Under the pieces are notes generated by a model. That model was not told the DNA's origin and made no database searches. It worked only from the letters and a program-made list of their open reading frames with translations. This document shows, in pieces, positions 27,619-37,665 of a stretch of DNA of 64,000 nucleotides. Both the position numbers and the translations under genes were made by a program. The first letter of the stretch is position 1, and every line of letters starts with the position of its first letter. Where the stretch lies: NCBI RefSeq assembly GCF_003702045.1, contig NZ_RBTP01000040.1, forward strand, positions 50,840-114,839. The letters are read 5' to 3'. Origin of the DNA: Pseudomonas viridiflava. GTDB lineage: Bacteria; Pseudomonadota; Gammaproteobacteria; Pseudomonadales; Pseudomonadaceae.

Positions 27619-28697
27619 TGTATGTCGCCGTCAAGGGTGGCGAACAGGCCATCGATAATGCCCACCGCCTGCTGGCGCGCAAACGCCGGGGCGATACCGC
27701 CATTGCCGAACTCGATGTCGAGCAGGTCCGCCAGCAATTGCCGCTGGCCGTGGCCCGGGTCATGACCGAAGGCTCGCTGTACGACGAACAACTGGCTGCG
27801 CTGGCCATCAAGCAGTCGGCGGGAGACCTGGTCGAAGCGATTTTCCTGCTGCGCGCCTACCGCACCACGCTCACGCGTTTTTGCGCCAGCCTGCCCATCG
27901 ACACCTCGAACATGCAGCTCAATCGACGCTTGTCCGCCACGTTCAAGGACGTGCCGGGCGGGCAACTGCTAGGGCCGACCTTCGATTACACCCACCGTCT
28001 GCTGGATTTCACGCTGCTGGCCGAAGGCGAGCATCCGGGGCCGAGCGTAACGCCCGACGCTGCGTTGCAGCCATGCCCTCGGGTACTGGAGCTGCTGGCG
28101 AAAGAAGGCCTGATGAAGCCTGAAGTCGACAACGATGAGCCGATTGCCGATATCACACGCGAGCCACTGGAGTATCCCTCCAGCCGCGCCGAACGCTTGC
28201 AGGCGCTTGCGCGGGGCGATGAGGGTTTTTTGCTGGCACTGGGGTATTCGACCCAGCGTGGCTACGGTCGCAATCATCCGTTCGCGGGTGAGATTCGCAT
28301 TGGCGAGGTGGAGGTATGGATCGAGCCGGAAGAGCTGGGCTTTCCCATTCTCATCGGCGATATCGAAATCACCGAATGCGAAATGATCAACCAGTTTGTC
28401 GGCTCGGCCACGGTGCCAGCGCAGTTCACCCGTGGTTACGGTCTGGCCTTTGGCAGTGCCGAGCGCAAGGCGATGGGCATGGCGCTGGTGGATCGCTCGT
28501 TGCGTGCCGACGAGTACAACGAAGAAATTCGCTCGCCGGCGCAGCAGGAAGAGTTCGTGCTGGCCCACTGCGACAACGTTGAGGCGGCCGGTTTTGTCTC
28601 GCACTTGAAGCTGCCGCATTACGTGGACTTCCAGTCCGAGCTGGAACTGATCCGCAAGCTGCGCAAACCCACCGAGCCAGGGGAGAACGAGCAATGA
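27618..28697 (+). CDS. phnI: C-P lyase subunit PhnI
   Basis: This 359-residue PhnI starts MYVAVKGGEQAIDNAH, the family N-terminus. PhnI catalyses nucleosidase/phosphonate transfer chemistry with GHL, producing ribose triphosphate phosphonate. Conserved parts include VEQVRQQLPLAVARVMTEGSLYDE near 35-58, LGYSTQRGYGRNHPF near 207-222 and EITECEMINQFVG near 250-265. It overlaps phnJ by ATGA. Confidence 0.96.
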   Translation: MYVAVKGGEQAIDNAHRLLARKRRGDTAIAELDVEQVRQQLPLAVARVMTEGSLYDEQLAALAIKQSAGDLVEAIFLLRAYRTTLTRFCASLPIDTSNMQLNRRLSATFKDVPGGQLLGPTFDYTHRLLDFTLLAEGEHPGPSVTPDAALQPCPRVLELLAKEGLMKPEVDNDEPIADITREPLEYPSSRAERLQALARGDEGFLLALGYSTQRGYGRNHPFAGEIRIGEVEVWIEPEELGFPILIGDIEITECEMINQFVGSATVPAQFTRGYGLAFGSAERKAMGMALVDRSLRADEYNEEIRSPAQQEEFVLAHCDNVEAAGFVSHLKLPHYVDFQSELELIRKLRKPTEPGENEQ

Positions 28698-29566
28698 GCA
28701 CCCTCAATCTGCCTGTCGAGCGGGACACCGCGTACAACTTCGCCTACCTGGACGAGCAGACCAAGCGCATGATCCGTCGCGGCCTGCTCAAAGCGGTGGC
28801 GATCCCCGGTTATCAAGTGCCGTTCGGTGGCCGCGAGATGCCGCTGCCGTATGGCTGGGGCACCGGCGGCATGCAACTGACTGCCGCGATTCTGGGCGCC
28901 GAAGACGTGCTCAAGGTCATCGATCAGGGAGCCGACGACACCACCAATGCGGTTTCGATCAGGCGCTTCTTCGCCCGCACGGCCGGTATTGCCACCACCG
29001 AGCGCACGCCTGAGGCCACGGTGATCCAGACTCGCCACCGCATCCCGGAGACCCCGCTGCATGCTGACCAGATCATGGTTTATCAGGTGCCGATTCCCGA
29101 GCCGCTGCGTTTCATCGAACCCTCGGAAACCGAGACCCGGACCATGCACGCCCTGGACGATTACGGGGTGATGCACGTCAAGCTTTACGAAGACATCGCG
29201 ACGTTCGGCCATATCGCGACCAGTTATGCCTATCCGGTGATGGTCGATGAGCGCTACGTGATGGACCCGTCACCGATTCCCAAATTCGATAACCCCAAAC
29301 TGGACATGAGCCCGGCGCTGATGCTGTTCGGCGCGGGTCGGGAGAAGCGCCTGTACGCAGTGCCGCCTTTCACTCGCGTGGTGAGTCTGGACTTCGAGGA
29401 TCACCCTTTTGAAGTGCAGCGCTGGGAGCACTGCTGTGCGATCTGCGGCAGCCATGATTCCTTTCTCGACGAACTGATTCTCGACGACGCGGGCACCCAG
29501 CGCTTTGTCTGCTCCGACACCGATTATTGCGCCCAGCGGGCCAGCCAGCAGGAGAACGCCCGATGA
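28694..29566 (+). CDS. phnJ: C-P lyase radical-SAM subunit PhnJ
   Basis: This 290-residue enzyme splits the carbon-phosphorus bond by radical SAM chemistry. The family's unusual C-terminal cluster cysteines are Cys248, Cys251 and Cys273 (in CCAICGSHDS and FVCSDTDYC). Cys279 is the equivalent of the E. coli thiyl-radical cysteine. All four are offset by exactly 7 from the E. coli residues 241, 244, 266 and 272. The N-terminal AYLDEQTKRMIRRGLLKAVA is typical. The enzyme appears intact. Confidence 0.97.
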   Translation: MSTLNLPVERDTAYNFAYLDEQTKRMIRRGLLKAVAIPGYQVPFGGREMPLPYGWGTGGMQLTAAILGAEDVLKVIDQGADDTTNAVSIRRFFARTAGIATTERTPEATVIQTRHRIPETPLHADQIMVYQVPIPEPLRFIEPSETETRTMHALDDYGVMHVKLYEDIATFGHIATSYAYPVMVDERYVMDPSPIPKFDNPKLDMSPALMLFGAGREKRLYAVPPFTRVVSLDFEDHPFEVQRWEHCCAICGSHDSFLDELILDDAGTQRFVCSDTDYCAQRASQQENAR

Positions 29567-30384
29567 TCAGTGCCCTGTCGATCAATCCGACACCCGCGCC
29601 GCGCCCCGAATTGAACGAGGCGCTGCTCAAGGTGCGCGGCCTGACCCGTCTGTACGGGCCGGAAAAAGGTTGCCAGAACGTCAGCTTCGACCTGTATCCC
29701 GGCGAGGTGCTGGGTATCGTCGGCGAGTCCGGTTCGGGCAAATCCACCTTGTTGTCGGTGCTCAGCGGTCGCTGCGCTCCGGAAAGTGGCCGCATCGACT
29801 ATCGCGGTCAGGACGGCGGTTGGCTCGACCTGTACAGCGCCAGTGAAGCGCAACGGCGCACCTTGCTGCGCACCGAATGGGGCTTCGTTGAGCAAAACCC
29901 GCGCGACGGCCTGCGCATGGGGGTGTCGGCAGGGGCGAACATCGGCGAGCGCTTGATGGCCCAGGGCGTGCGCAATTATCAACAGTTGCGCGGTGCCGCG
30001 CTGGACTGGCTCGGTCAGGTGGAAATCGATCCGCTGCGTATCGATGATCTGCCGCGCACCTTTTCAGGCGGTATGCAGCAACGTTTGCAGATCGCTCGCA
30101 ACCTGGTGTCCGGCCCGCGGCTGGTGTTCATGGACGAACCCACAGGTGGGCTGGATGTGTCGGTGCAGGCGCGTCTGCTGGACTTGCTGCGCGGTCTGGT
30201 GCGCGAGCTGGACCTGGCGGTGGTGATCGTCACCCACGACCTGGCCGTGGCCCGATTGCTGGCCGACCGGTTGATGGTGATGCGCCGTTCGCACGTGGTG
30301 GAGGCGGGGCTCACCGATCAGATCCTCGACGACCCGCAGCATCCGTATTCACAGCTGCTGGTGTCCTCGGTACTGCAGCCATGA
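29563..30384 (+). CDS. phnK: C-P lyase ATPase subunit PhnK
   Basis: This 273-residue ABC-type ATPase binds the C-P lyase core rather than a membrane transporter. Walker A is GESGSGKST (54-62), the signature is [15 protein letters not shown] (about 167-181) and Walker B is RLVFMDEP. The ATG at 29563 overlaps the phnJ stop as ATGA; the frame is open 36 bp further upstream but that would run inside phnJ. A 13-bp gap precedes phnL. Confidence 0.94.
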   Translation: MISALSINPTPAPRPELNEALLKVRGLTRLYGPEKGCQNVSFDLYPGEVLGIVGESGSGKSTLLSVLSGRCAPESGRIDYRGQDGGWLDLYSASEAQRRTLLRTEWGFVEQNPRDGLRMGVSAGANIGERLMAQGVRNYQQLRGAALDWLGQVEIDPLRIDDLPRTFSGGMQQRLQIARNLVSGPRLVFMDEPTGGLDVSVQARLLDLLRGLVRELDLAVVIVTHDLAVARLLADRLMVMRRSHVVEAGLTDQILDDPQHPYSQLLVSSVLQP

Positions 30385-30397
30385 TCCGCACAGAGAG

Positions 30398-31123
30398 ATG
30401 AGCCTGATGACTACCTTGATCGAGGTCCGTGACCTCTCGAAAACCTTCACGCTGCATCAACACAACGGCGTGGTACTCAATGTGCTGCGCGGCCTGAATT
30501 TCTCAGTGCGCAGTGGCGAGTGTCTGGTGTTGGGCGGGGCGTCCGGTACGGGCAAGAGCACGTTGCTGCGCACGCTGTACGGTAACTACCTGCCCGCCGC
30601 TGGCAGCATTCGCGTGCGGCATGATGGCGAATGGACCGAACTGGTCGGCGCCACGCCGCGCCAAGTGCTGGAGGTGCGGCGCAGGACGCTGGGTTACGTC
30701 AGCCAGTTTCTGCGGGTCATTCCGCGTGTGTCGAGCCTGGACGTGGTGATGGAGCCGGCCCTTGCACGCGGCTGGCCGCGCGAGCAGGCGAGGGCGCGGG
30801 CCGAGTTGTTGCTGACCCGCCTGAACATCGCGCCGCGCCTGTGGCCGCTGGCCCCCAGTACGTTTTCCGGGGGTGAGCAGCAACGGATCAATATCGCCCG
30901 CGCCTTCATGGTGCCGTGGCCAGTGCTGTTGCTGGACGAGCCCACGGCGTCGCTGGATGACGCCAATCGCCAGGTGGTGCTGGAGCTTATCGACGAAGCC
31001 AAACGCGAAGGTGCCGCGCTGATCGGCATCTTCCACGACCGCGATGCCCGCGAATCGGTTGCCAGCCGCCAACTGGACATGACCCCGGTAGACCTGACCG
31101 CCAAGGAGTTGCTGCAATGCTGA
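30398..31123 (+). CDS. phnL: C-P lyase ATPase subunit PhnL
   Basis: This 241-residue ABC ATPase is paralogous to PhnK and is needed for the phosphonate-ribosylation step. Walker A is GASGTGKST (47-55), the signature is [15 protein letters not shown] and Walker B is [12 protein letters not shown]. The N-terminal [18 protein letters not shown] is PhnL-like. A second in-frame ATG lies 9 bp downstream. It overlaps phnM by 7 bp. Confidence 0.94.
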   Translation: MSLMTTLIEVRDLSKTFTLHQHNGVVLNVLRGLNFSVRSGECLVLGGASGTGKSTLLRTLYGNYLPAAGSIRVRHDGEWTELVGATPRQVLEVRRRTLGYVSQFLRVIPRVSSLDVVMEPALARGWPREQARARAELLLTRLNIAPRLWPLAPSTFSGGEQQRINIARAFMVPWPVLLLDEPTASLDDANRQVVLELIDEAKREGAALIGIFHDRDARESVASRQLDMTPVDLTAKELLQC

Positions 31124-32262
31124 ACGAACAGATTTTCACCAACGCCTTGGTGGTCACCAGTGAGCAGGTTTTTTCCGGCACCGTGGTGGTGCGCGACGGC
31201 CTGATTGCCGAGGTGGATTCGGGGGCCAGCCAACTGGCTCAGGCGCAGGACCTTCAAGGCGACTACCTGCTGCCGGGGCTGGTCGAGCTGCACACCGATA
31301 ATCTTGAAAAGCACCTCTCGCCGCGCCCCGGCGTGGACTGGCCTTCGACCTCGGCGGTCATCAGCCATGACGCGCAGATCATCTCGGCAGGCATCACCAC
31401 CGTATTCGACGCCTTATCGATTGGCGACATCAACCCCAAGGGCAAGCGCATGCAGCAGTTGCCCTCGATGCTCGCCGCCATTGCCGCAGCCACCGACGCC
31501 GGGCTGACTCGCGCCGAGCACCTGCTGCACTTGCGCTGCGAAGTCAGCCATCCGGACACCTTGAGCGTGTTCCGTGACCTGATGGATCAACCGCTGGTGC
31601 AACTGGTGTCGGTCATGGACCACGCACCCGGCCAGCGACAATTTGCGCTGGAATCCAAGTACCGCGAGTACTACATGGGCAAGTACCACATGAGCAGCGA
31701 AGACATGGACGGCTTCATCGTCGAGCAAGTGGCAAACTCCATCGAATACGCTGATCGTTATCGCCGCGCTATTGTCGAACTGTGTCTGGCGCGTGGGCTT
31801 TCCATTGCCAGCCATGATGATGCGACGATGGCTCATGTCGAAGAATCGGCGGGCTACGGCATGAACATCGCCGAGTTTCCCACCACACTGGAGGCGGCCC
31901 GAGGCTGCAGGCGTCTGGGCATGAGCGTGCTGATGGGGGCACCGAACATCGTGCGCGGCGGCTCGCACTCCGGTAACGTGGCGGCCGCGTCGCTGGCGAA
32001 AGAAGGGCTACTGGATATTCTCTCCAGCGACTACTATCCGGCCAGTCTTCTGCAATCGGCGTTCATGCTGGCCGAACAGGACAACGCTTGCGGGTTGCCG
32101 CAGGCAATGAACAGGGTCAGCCGCACGCCGGCATTGGCGGCGGGGCTGGCCGATCGCGGTGAAATTCGCATCGGTCTGCGTGCCGACCTGATTCAGGCGC
32201 GCACTCATGGAAATCTGCCGGTTATCGATAAGGTCTGGCGACAAGGCAAGAGGGTATTCTGA
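31117..32262 (+). CDS. phnM: Ribose triphosphate phosphonate diphosphohydrolase PhnM
   Basis: This 381-residue amidohydrolase-fold enzyme removes pyrophosphate from alpha-D-ribose-1-methylphosphonate triphosphate. The metal-site segments are [20 protein letters not shown] near 52-70, [12 protein letters not shown] near 165-178 and [13 protein letters not shown] near 230-245. It overlaps phnL by 7 bp and phnN by one base. Confidence 0.95.
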   Translation: MLNEQIFTNALVVTSEQVFSGTVVVRDGLIAEVDSGASQLAQAQDLQGDYLLPGLVELHTDNLEKHLSPRPGVDWPSTSAVISHDAQIISAGITTVFDALSIGDINPKGKRMQQLPSMLAAIAAATDAGLTRAEHLLHLRCEVSHPDTLSVFRDLMDQPLVQLVSVMDHAPGQRQFALESKYREYYMGKYHMSSEDMDGFIVEQVANSIEYADRYRRAIVELCLARGLSIASHDDATMAHVEESAGYGMNIAEFPTTLEAARGCRRLGMSVLMGAPNIVRGGSHSGNVAAASLAKEGLLDILSSDYYPASLLQSAFMLAEQDNACGLPQAMNRVSRTPALAAGLADRGEIRIGLRADLIQARTHGNLPVIDKVWRQGKRVF

Positions 32263-32828
32263 TGGCAGGCAGGTTGATCTATCTCATCGGGCCGTCCGGT
32301 TCAGGCAAGGACAGCCTGATGGACGCAGCTCGCGACACCTTGGCAGAACGCAACTGCCGGGTGGTGCGGCGGGTCATCACCCGTTCCGCTGAAGCAGTGG
32401 GCGAAGCGGCACAGGCCGTGGACGTCGAGCAGTTCGAGCACATGCGCGAACACGGCGCGTTTGCCCTGAACTGGCAGGCCAACGGCTTGCATTACGGCAT
32501 CCCGATCGTCATCGATCAGTGGTTGCTGGAAGGTCATGACGTGCTGATCAACGGATCGAGGGCTCACCTTGAGCGCTCGCAACGACGCTATCCCAATCTG
32601 TTGGCGGTGCTGCTGACCGTGGATCAGGACGTGTTGCGTCAACGTCTGCTGGCACGAGGACGGGAAACCCTGCCGGAAATCGAGGCGCGACTGGACCGCA
32701 ATCAGCAATTTGCCGGTGATCTGCTGGCCTCCCATCCGGGCGTTTACCCGTTGGACAACTCCGGCGAGTTGCAGCAAACCGTCGCAGCGCTGGTTCGCTA
32801 CCTGGAGAAACATCCGGCGTGCGCCTGA
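32262..32828 (+). CDS. phnN: Ribose 1,5-bisphosphate phosphokinase PhnN
   Basis: This 188-residue guanylate-kinase-fold protein has the P-loop GPSGSGKDS at 10-18 and VVRRVITRSAE in the lid region. PhnN phosphorylates ribose 1,5-bisphosphate to PRPP, the last step that returns C-P lyase ribose to nucleotide metabolism. It ends with a 10-bp overlap with phnP. No phnO acetyltransferase lies between them. Confidence 0.94.
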   Translation: MAGRLIYLIGPSGSGKDSLMDAARDTLAERNCRVVRRVITRSAEAVGEAAQAVDVEQFEHMREHGAFALNWQANGLHYGIPIVIDQWLLEGHDVLINGSRAHLERSQRRYPNLLAVLLTVDQDVLRQRLLARGRETLPEIEARLDRNQQFAGDLLASHPGVYPLDNSGELQQTVAALVRYLEKHPACA

Positions 32829-33568
32829 CGCTGTTGGGCACTGGCGATGCGCGGCAAGTGCCGGTCTATGGCTGTCAGTGCCCGGCCTGTGTGGCGGCAC
32901 TGAGCGATAGAGGGCTACGTCGCCTGCCGTGCAGTGCGCTGATCGAGTTCGATGATCAGCGTTGGTTGATCGACAGCGGCCTGCCCGATCTCACAGAACG
33001 CTTCCCGCCGCGCAGCCTCAGCGGCATCCTCCAGACTCACTACCATGCCGATCACGCCCAGGGCCTGTTGCACCTGCGCTGGGGGCAGGGGCTGGTGATT
33101 CCGGTGCACGGCCCGGCGGACCCGGAAGGGCTGGCAGACCTGTACAAACACCCCGGCATTCTGGACTTCAGTCAGCCGTTTGCGGCCTTCGAAACGCGTG
33201 CCTTGGGCGCGCTGCACGTTACCGCGCTGCCGCTGCAGCATTCCCGGCCCACCTTGGGTTACCTGCTTGAGGGTGGCGGGCATCGGTTTGCCTACCTCAC
33301 TGACACAGTCGGTCTGCCCGAGGCCACTCGCGACTACCTGCAACGCCAGCCGCTGGACGTCCTGATCCTCGACTGCTCCATGCCCCCGCAACCCCAGACT
33401 CCGCGCAACCACAACGACCTGACCCTGGCGCTGGACATCATCGAATGCCTGAAACCCGCCAAAGCCGTGCTCACCCACATCGGCCACACCCTCGACGCCT
33501 GGTTGCTGGAACAGCCCGCGCAGTTGCCGGGCAATGTGCTGATCGCACGGGATGGAATGGTGGTTTGA
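32819..33568 (+). CDS. phnP: Cyclic ribosyl phosphate phosphodiesterase PhnP
   Basis: This 249-residue metallo-beta-lactamase-fold enzyme opens 5-phosphoribosyl 1,2-cyclic phosphate to ribose 1,5-bisphosphate. The dinuclear site motif THYHADH gives His74, His76, Asp78 and His79. The structural zinc cysteines are in GCQCPAC (Cys19, Cys21, Cys24). It is a GTG start that overlaps phnN by 10 bp. It is the last gene of the operon and convergent with the AEC transporter gene. Confidence 0.95.
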   Translation: MRLTLLGTGDARQVPVYGCQCPACVAALSDRGLRRLPCSALIEFDDQRWLIDSGLPDLTERFPPRSLSGILQTHYHADHAQGLLHLRWGQGLVIPVHGPADPEGLADLYKHPGILDFSQPFAAFETRALGALHVTALPLQHSRPTLGYLLEGGGHRFAYLTDTVGLPEATRDYLQRQPLDVLILDCSMPPQPQTPRNHNDLTLALDIIECLKPAKAVLTHIGHTLDAWLLEQPAQLPGNVLIARDGMVV

Positions 33569-33595
33569 ATGGCGGTTGATGCATGACCTGACACA

Positions 33596-33625
33596 CCGCA
33601 GCTCATCCTTCTTGGTTTGCTGCGG
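33596..33625. terminator. Stem-loop in convergent phnP / transporter gap
   Basis: CCGCAG at 33596-33601 pairs with CTGCGG at 33620-33625 across an 18-nt loop. It lies in the 72-bp gap between two convergent genes, the right place for a shared terminator, but no T-run is present. Confidence 0.3.
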
Positions 33626-33640
33626 CACGTTACATGGCAG

Positions 33641-34543
33641 CTACCCGATCATGCTCACCAGCCACATCCACAGCGGCAGTGTTGCGGCCGAGAGTACGGT
33701 GGTCAGGCAGATCGCCGAGCTGGTTTTCTGCACGTGGGGCACGCTGCGGGCGAAGCCCAGTACGTTGACGCCGGCAGGGCCTGCGGCCATCAGCACCAGC
33801 ACGCCTCGCGAGAGGCCTTCGATGTTCAGCAGCACGCAGGCCAACAGCACCAGCAGCGGCATCAGGAACAGCTTGCCGAGGGTGATGCCCAGTGCCTGCG
33901 GGCTGGGTGTCAGCTTGAAGCTGGACAGGTTCGAACCCAATACGATCAAGGCGCAAGGCAGCGCGGCCTGGGCGAGCCATGTGGTGAGGTGATCGGCCCA
34001 TTCAGGCAGGGCCAGGCTCGACAGGTTGACGACGATTCCCAGCAACAGGCCGATGATCAGCGGGTTGGCCAGACTGGCGAATAACGATCGGGTATTGAAT
34101 GGCTGGTCGCCGGCCAGGCTGTCGTACAGGCTCTGGAAGGTGAACAGGGTCAGGCTGTGCACGGCAATTACGGTGAACAGTAATACCAGCCCCTGATTAC
34201 CGAATACGCCGACCACCAGCGGGATGCCGATCAGGATGTTGTTGGAGAAACTGGCAGTCAGGCCGAAGGGCGTCGAGGTCGTGCCGGACCGGTGCATGAT
34301 CAGATTGATCAGCATGAATACGATCAGGGCGGGAACGAAGTACGCCGCCAGCACCCGCAGGTCGAGGCCGTCGTGCAGCGGTGCATTGACCATCCCGGTG
34401 AACAGCACCATCGGCAGAAACAGTTTGAACGCCAGTACGCTCAAGGCTTTGGTGCTTTCGACAGTGAGGGTTTTGCGTTTGCCCAGCACATAGCCAAGAA
34501 CGATCAGCAGGAAAACGGGCAGGATGGCTTGCAGAACGGCCAC
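33641..34543 (-). CDS. AEC-family transporter
   Basis: This 300-residue inner-membrane protein of the auxin efflux carrier (AEC) family has about ten spans and starts MAVLQAILPVFLLIVLGYVLGKR. In the middle TASFSNNILIGIPLVVGVFGNQG resembles the conserved gap region of the family. AAGGAG lies upstream of the ATG. Bacterial members carry small organic acids or amino-acid-like anions, but the substrate is not predictable. It lies 101 bp after the amidase gene on the same strand and may be co-transcribed. Confidence 0.88.
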   Translation of the reverse strand: MAVLQAILPVFLLIVLGYVLGKRKTLTVESTKALSVLAFKLFLPMVLFTGMVNAPLHDGLDLRVLAAYFVPALIVFMLINLIMHRSGTTSTPFGLTASFSNNILIGIPLVVGVFGNQGLVLLFTVIAVHSLTLFTFQSLYDSLAGDQPFNTRSLFASLANPLIIGLLLGIVVNLSSLALPEWADHLTTWLAQAALPCALIVLGSNLSSFKLTPSPQALGITLGKLFLMPLLVLLACVLLNIEGLSRGVLVLMAAGPAGVNVLGFARSVPHVQKTSSAICLTTVLSAATLPLWMWLVSMIG

Positions 34544-34644
34544 GGGCTCTGACTCCTTGAGGGCATGGCCGTGCAGTATGACCGAGGGGCACGACTTTAC
34601 CTATGTGCGGGCGTGCCCTGCACGGCTTATGGCAGGGCCGCGAT

Positions 34645-36168
34645 TCACATGGCCCCGATGTCGGGCCTGACCGTCTGCACGCCGTCGTAAACCGGTGGGT
34701 GAGTCACGATGTGGGTCAGGTCCACGGCCGAGGCCAGCAGTTTTTGCAGGTCGGGACACGGCCGGCACACCCGTGAATCCGTCAAGGTGGCCTGTTCCAG
34801 TGCATGCGCACAGGCCAGCAGCGCGGCATCGCCACGAAAACCGCCTATCAGTTGCAGACCGAACGGCATCCCTGCGTGATCGGTGCCGCAAGGCAGCGAC
34901 AGGGCGGGGTTGGTAGTCAGGGTGATGGTGTAGCAGAGCGCCAGCCAGCGGTAATAGTTATCCAGCTGCACGCCGTTGACGTCGCGCAGGTACAGCTCGC
35001 TCCACGGAAACGGCGAAACCGGTGTAGTCGGTGCGAGGATCAGGTCGTAACGCTCGAACTGCTTCTGAAAGCTTCGAAACAGGCGGCTCTGTTCGGCATG
35101 TGCCTTGACGCAATCTTGCAGGGACATGGCTACGCCCATGTCGAAGTTGGCACGGGTATTCGGACCGAGTGCGTCGGGATTTTTGTCGTGAGCGTCCTGC
35201 AACCCGGCGACGAAGGCTTCTGCGCGCAGCACGTCGAAGGTACGGTGGGCGCTGCCCAGGTTCAGATCAATGGGTTCGCACGACTTGAACAGCGATTTCA
35301 GCACGCCGATCTTGTCTCGGAACACCGTGCGAATCTGTTCGTCCACGGCGCAGGTGCCGAAGTCTTCGCTGTAGCCGACGCGCAACTGGCTGAGGTCAAC
35401 GGTGCGCGGTGCGAATTCATCGTCTGCTACGGCGTAGCTCAGCGGGTCGGACGGGGCCAGTCCGGCGCTGGCACGCAGTTGCAGCAGTGTATCGGCAACG
35501 TTGCGTCCCATCGGTCCCACCACAGACAGCGGCGTCCAGCCGAGCTTCTTGCGTTCACTCGGTACAAGGCCTGGGGAAGGGCGCAGGCCGACGATGCCGC
35601 ACAACGCTGCGGGTATGCGCAACGAACCGCCCGTGTCCGAGCCGCTGCACAACGGCACCATGTCCACCGCCAGCGCTGCGGCCGAACCGCCGGATGAGCC
35701 GCCTGCGTTCAGCTCCGGGTTGAACGGGTTGCCGGTCGCGCCCCACACCACATTGCGAGTATTGGCGCCAGCGCCCAGCTCGGGAACATTGGTCTTGCCG
35801 ACCATGATCGCTCCGGCACTGCGCAGCCGCGCCACCAGCAGGTTGTCCTGACTTGGGATATTGTCGCGAAACAGCTGTGAGCCATACGTAGTGAGAACAC
35901 CTGCGGTCTCTTCCAAGTCCTTGATGCCGATCGGCAGGCCATGCAGCAAGCCGAGCGGCTTGCCCTGCATGACGGCCTGTTCGGCTTGCACCGCTTCTTT
36001 GCGCGCCCGCTCGAAACAGGTCGCGGCGAAGGCGTTGATTTTCGGGTTGAGGGCTTCAATGCGCTCGATGCTGGTGTTCAACAGCTCGACAGGCGATAGC
36101 TGTCGATTGCCGATCAGCGTACGCAGTTCGGTGGCAGATTTCTCAAGCAACTCGGATGAAACAGGCAT
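34645..36168 (-). CDS. Amidase-signature hydrolase
   Basis: This 507-residue cytoplasmic amidase has the Ser-cis-Ser-Lys triad: Lys83 in GIKDLEE, Ser158/Ser159 in GGSSGGSAAALA, and the nucleophile Ser182 in GSDTGGSLRIPAALCG. The length is typical of the family. It lies in the same orientation as the dipeptide importer and M20 peptidase genes, after a 348-bp gap with repeats, which suggests that the set handles an amide or peptide. The substrate is unknown; GatA is unlikely because gatB and gatC are absent. Confidence 0.88.
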   Translation of the reverse strand: MPVSSELLEKSATELRTLIGNRQLSPVELLNTSIERIEALNPKINAFAATCFERARKEAVQAEQAVMQGKPLGLLHGLPIGIKDLEETAGVLTTYGSQLFRDNIPSQDNLLVARLRSAGAIMVGKTNVPELGAGANTRNVVWGATGNPFNPELNAGGSSGGSAAALAVDMVPLCSGSDTGGSLRIPAALCGIVGLRPSPGLVPSERKKLGWTPLSVVGPMGRNVADTLLQLRASAGLAPSDPLSYAVADDEFAPRTVDLSQLRVGYSEDFGTCAVDEQIRTVFRDKIGVLKSLFKSCEPIDLNLGSAHRTFDVLRAEAFVAGLQDAHDKNPDALGPNTRANFDMGVAMSLQDCVKAHAEQSRLFRSFQKQFERYDLILAPTTPVSPFPWSELYLRDVNGVQLDNYYRWLALCYTITLTTNPALSLPCGTDHAGMPFGLQLIGGFRGDAALLACAHALEQATLTDSRVCRPCPDLQKLLASAVDLTHIVTHPPVYDGVQTVRPDIGAM

Positions 36169-36207
36169 GTGTTTTCCTCAAGTAATAGGGGCTGTCCGAG
36201 ATCACAC

Positions 36208-36222
36208 CGATCGTTCCCACGC
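36208..36222. repeat. Fragment of family-2 dyad repeat
   Basis: CGATCGTTCCCACGC matches the outer arm of the family-2 dyad. The partner arm is absent. It lies beside a REP inverted repeat in the same gap between the amidase and M20 genes. Confidence 0.35.
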
Positions 36223-36301
36223 AGAGGTGGAGACAATCAGACATCTGACTGCGGGACGCGGTTTGCCGGCGAAGACGCGTAAGAACCTGAATAAAAGTTT
36301 T

Positions 36302-36394
36302 TGTGGGAGAGGACTTGTCCGCGAAGAGGCCGGTATATCCGATAAGGATGCGGCGGCTGATGTGCCGCATTCGCGGACAAGTCCGCTCCCACGA
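36302..36394. repeat. REP/REPIN inverted repeat, family 1
   Basis: The left arm (TGTGGGAGAGGACTTGTCCG, continuing CGAA) and the right arm (TTCGCGGACAAGTCCGCTCC, continuing CACGA) are inverted copies of about 24 bp with one mismatch, around a loop of about 45 bp. This is the REPIN form known in pseudomonads, normally mobilised in trans by a RAYT transposase encoded elsewhere. The 348-bp gap has no gene. Confidence 0.8.
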
Positions 36395-36516
36395 CGCCCG
36401 ATGTTTGATGCGAGACAGCGCTACGTCGAAGACGTGGTGGGCCCGGTTAAACATGTACTCAGGCTCGCTCGTTTTGGCCCCGTTTTGCGCGTCTACCGGC
36501 CACAGCAACCCCATCA

Positions 36517-37665
36517 TCATTCCGCCAATCCCACGATCGTCGCCACCAGCGCCTGGGCACGTGGCACAAGGGTGTCGAGTTCGAGGTATTCGCGATCCGT
36601 GTGCACTTTGCCGCCCACCGGTCCCAAGCCGCACAGCGTGGGGATGCCCAGGCTTGCGGTGAAGCCGGAGTCGGCGCAGCCACCGGTGAATTCACCTTCC
36701 ACGCTGAACCCTAATTCAGCCGCCACGTTCTGGTAAATCCGCAACAGGTTGGCACTGTGCTGCGCTTCCATTGGCAGGAAGGTCGTGGCTTCCAGCAGCC
36801 TGGCCGAGGTGCCGGGCAGTTCCTCTGTATCGATAATGGCTTGAATGGCCGGGAGCAGTTCGTTCCACTGATGCAGTTCGATAAAGCGCACGTCGAGTTT
36901 CGCGGTGGCGGTGGGTGCCACGGTATTGCTGGACGTACCGCCACCGATAAGTCCGACGTTGGTGGTGATGCCTGCGGCATAGTCGGTCAGCGCATGCAGT
37001 TTGATCACCTTGTGCGCCAGCGCCTCGATGGCGCTGGCGCCGTCGGCGTGGTTGACGCCCGAGTGCGCGGCGCGGCCACTGACTTCGATGATCAGCGTCG
37101 CGCCGCCTTTGCGGGCGCTGACCACATTGCCGCTGGCCCGGCCCGGCTCTGGATTTAGCACGGCGCGGGCGGATCTGGCGTGGCGTTCGATGTGAGCGCG
37201 CGCGCTGCCTGAGCCTATCTCTTCGTCGCCGGTGTACAGAATTTGCACCGGAAACGGCAGCGGACCGGCGTGTTTGAGGGCCTTGAGCGCAAAGCAGTTC
37301 AGCACCAGCCCGCCTTTCATGTCGGCAACGCCTGGGCCATACGCCAGTTTTTCGTCCCGCGTGTAGCCCCGCGTTGCGGTCGTACCCTTGGGAAACACGG
37401 TATCGCGATGGCCCAGCAACAGGACCGGTTTACCCGGCCCACCCGCCAGTTCAGCCAGCAATACATCGCCGAAACCCTCCACCGCGATACGCTCAACGCT
37501 GATTCCGTCGGCCTGCAACTGTGCCGTAAGCAGGTCGCCGACGGCATCGACACCGGTCTTGTCGTAACTGTTGGAGTCGGTGTTGACCAATTGCCGCAGC
37601 AGCGTTTCCATCGCGTCGAATTGCCCGGCCAGCCAGTGGGTCGCATCGAGTTGTACCTGATTCAT
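36517..37665 (-). CDS. M20-family peptidase, carboxypeptidase G2-like
   Basis: This 382-residue zinc peptidase of the CPG2/ArgE-like M20 branch has LLGHRDTVFPKG with His86 and Asp88, VADMKGG with the bridging Asp115 and TGDEEIGS with the base Glu148 and ligand Glu149. A dimerisation domain follows. Near the C-terminus GGKVHTDREY likely supplies the last His. It probably cleaves a C-terminal glutamate-like or N-acyl amino acid. It overlaps the upstream M20 gene by ATGA. Confidence 0.87.
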   Translation of the reverse strand: MNQVQLDATHWLAGQFDAMETLLRQLVNTDSNSYDKTGVDAVGDLLTAQLQADGISVERIAVEGFGDVLLAELAGGPGKPVLLLGHRDTVFPKGTTATRGYTRDEKLAYGPGVADMKGGLVLNCFALKALKHAGPLPFPVQILYTGDEEIGSGSARAHIERHARSARAVLNPEPGRASGNVVSARKGGATLIIEVSGRAAHSGVNHADGASAIEALAHKVIKLHALTDYAAGITTNVGLIGGGTSSNTVAPTATAKLDVRFIELHQWNELLPAIQAIIDTEELPGTSARLLEATTFLPMEAQHSANLLRIYQNVAAELGFSVEGEFTGGCADSGFTASLGIPTLCGLGPVGGKVHTDREYLELDTLVPRAQALVATIVGLAE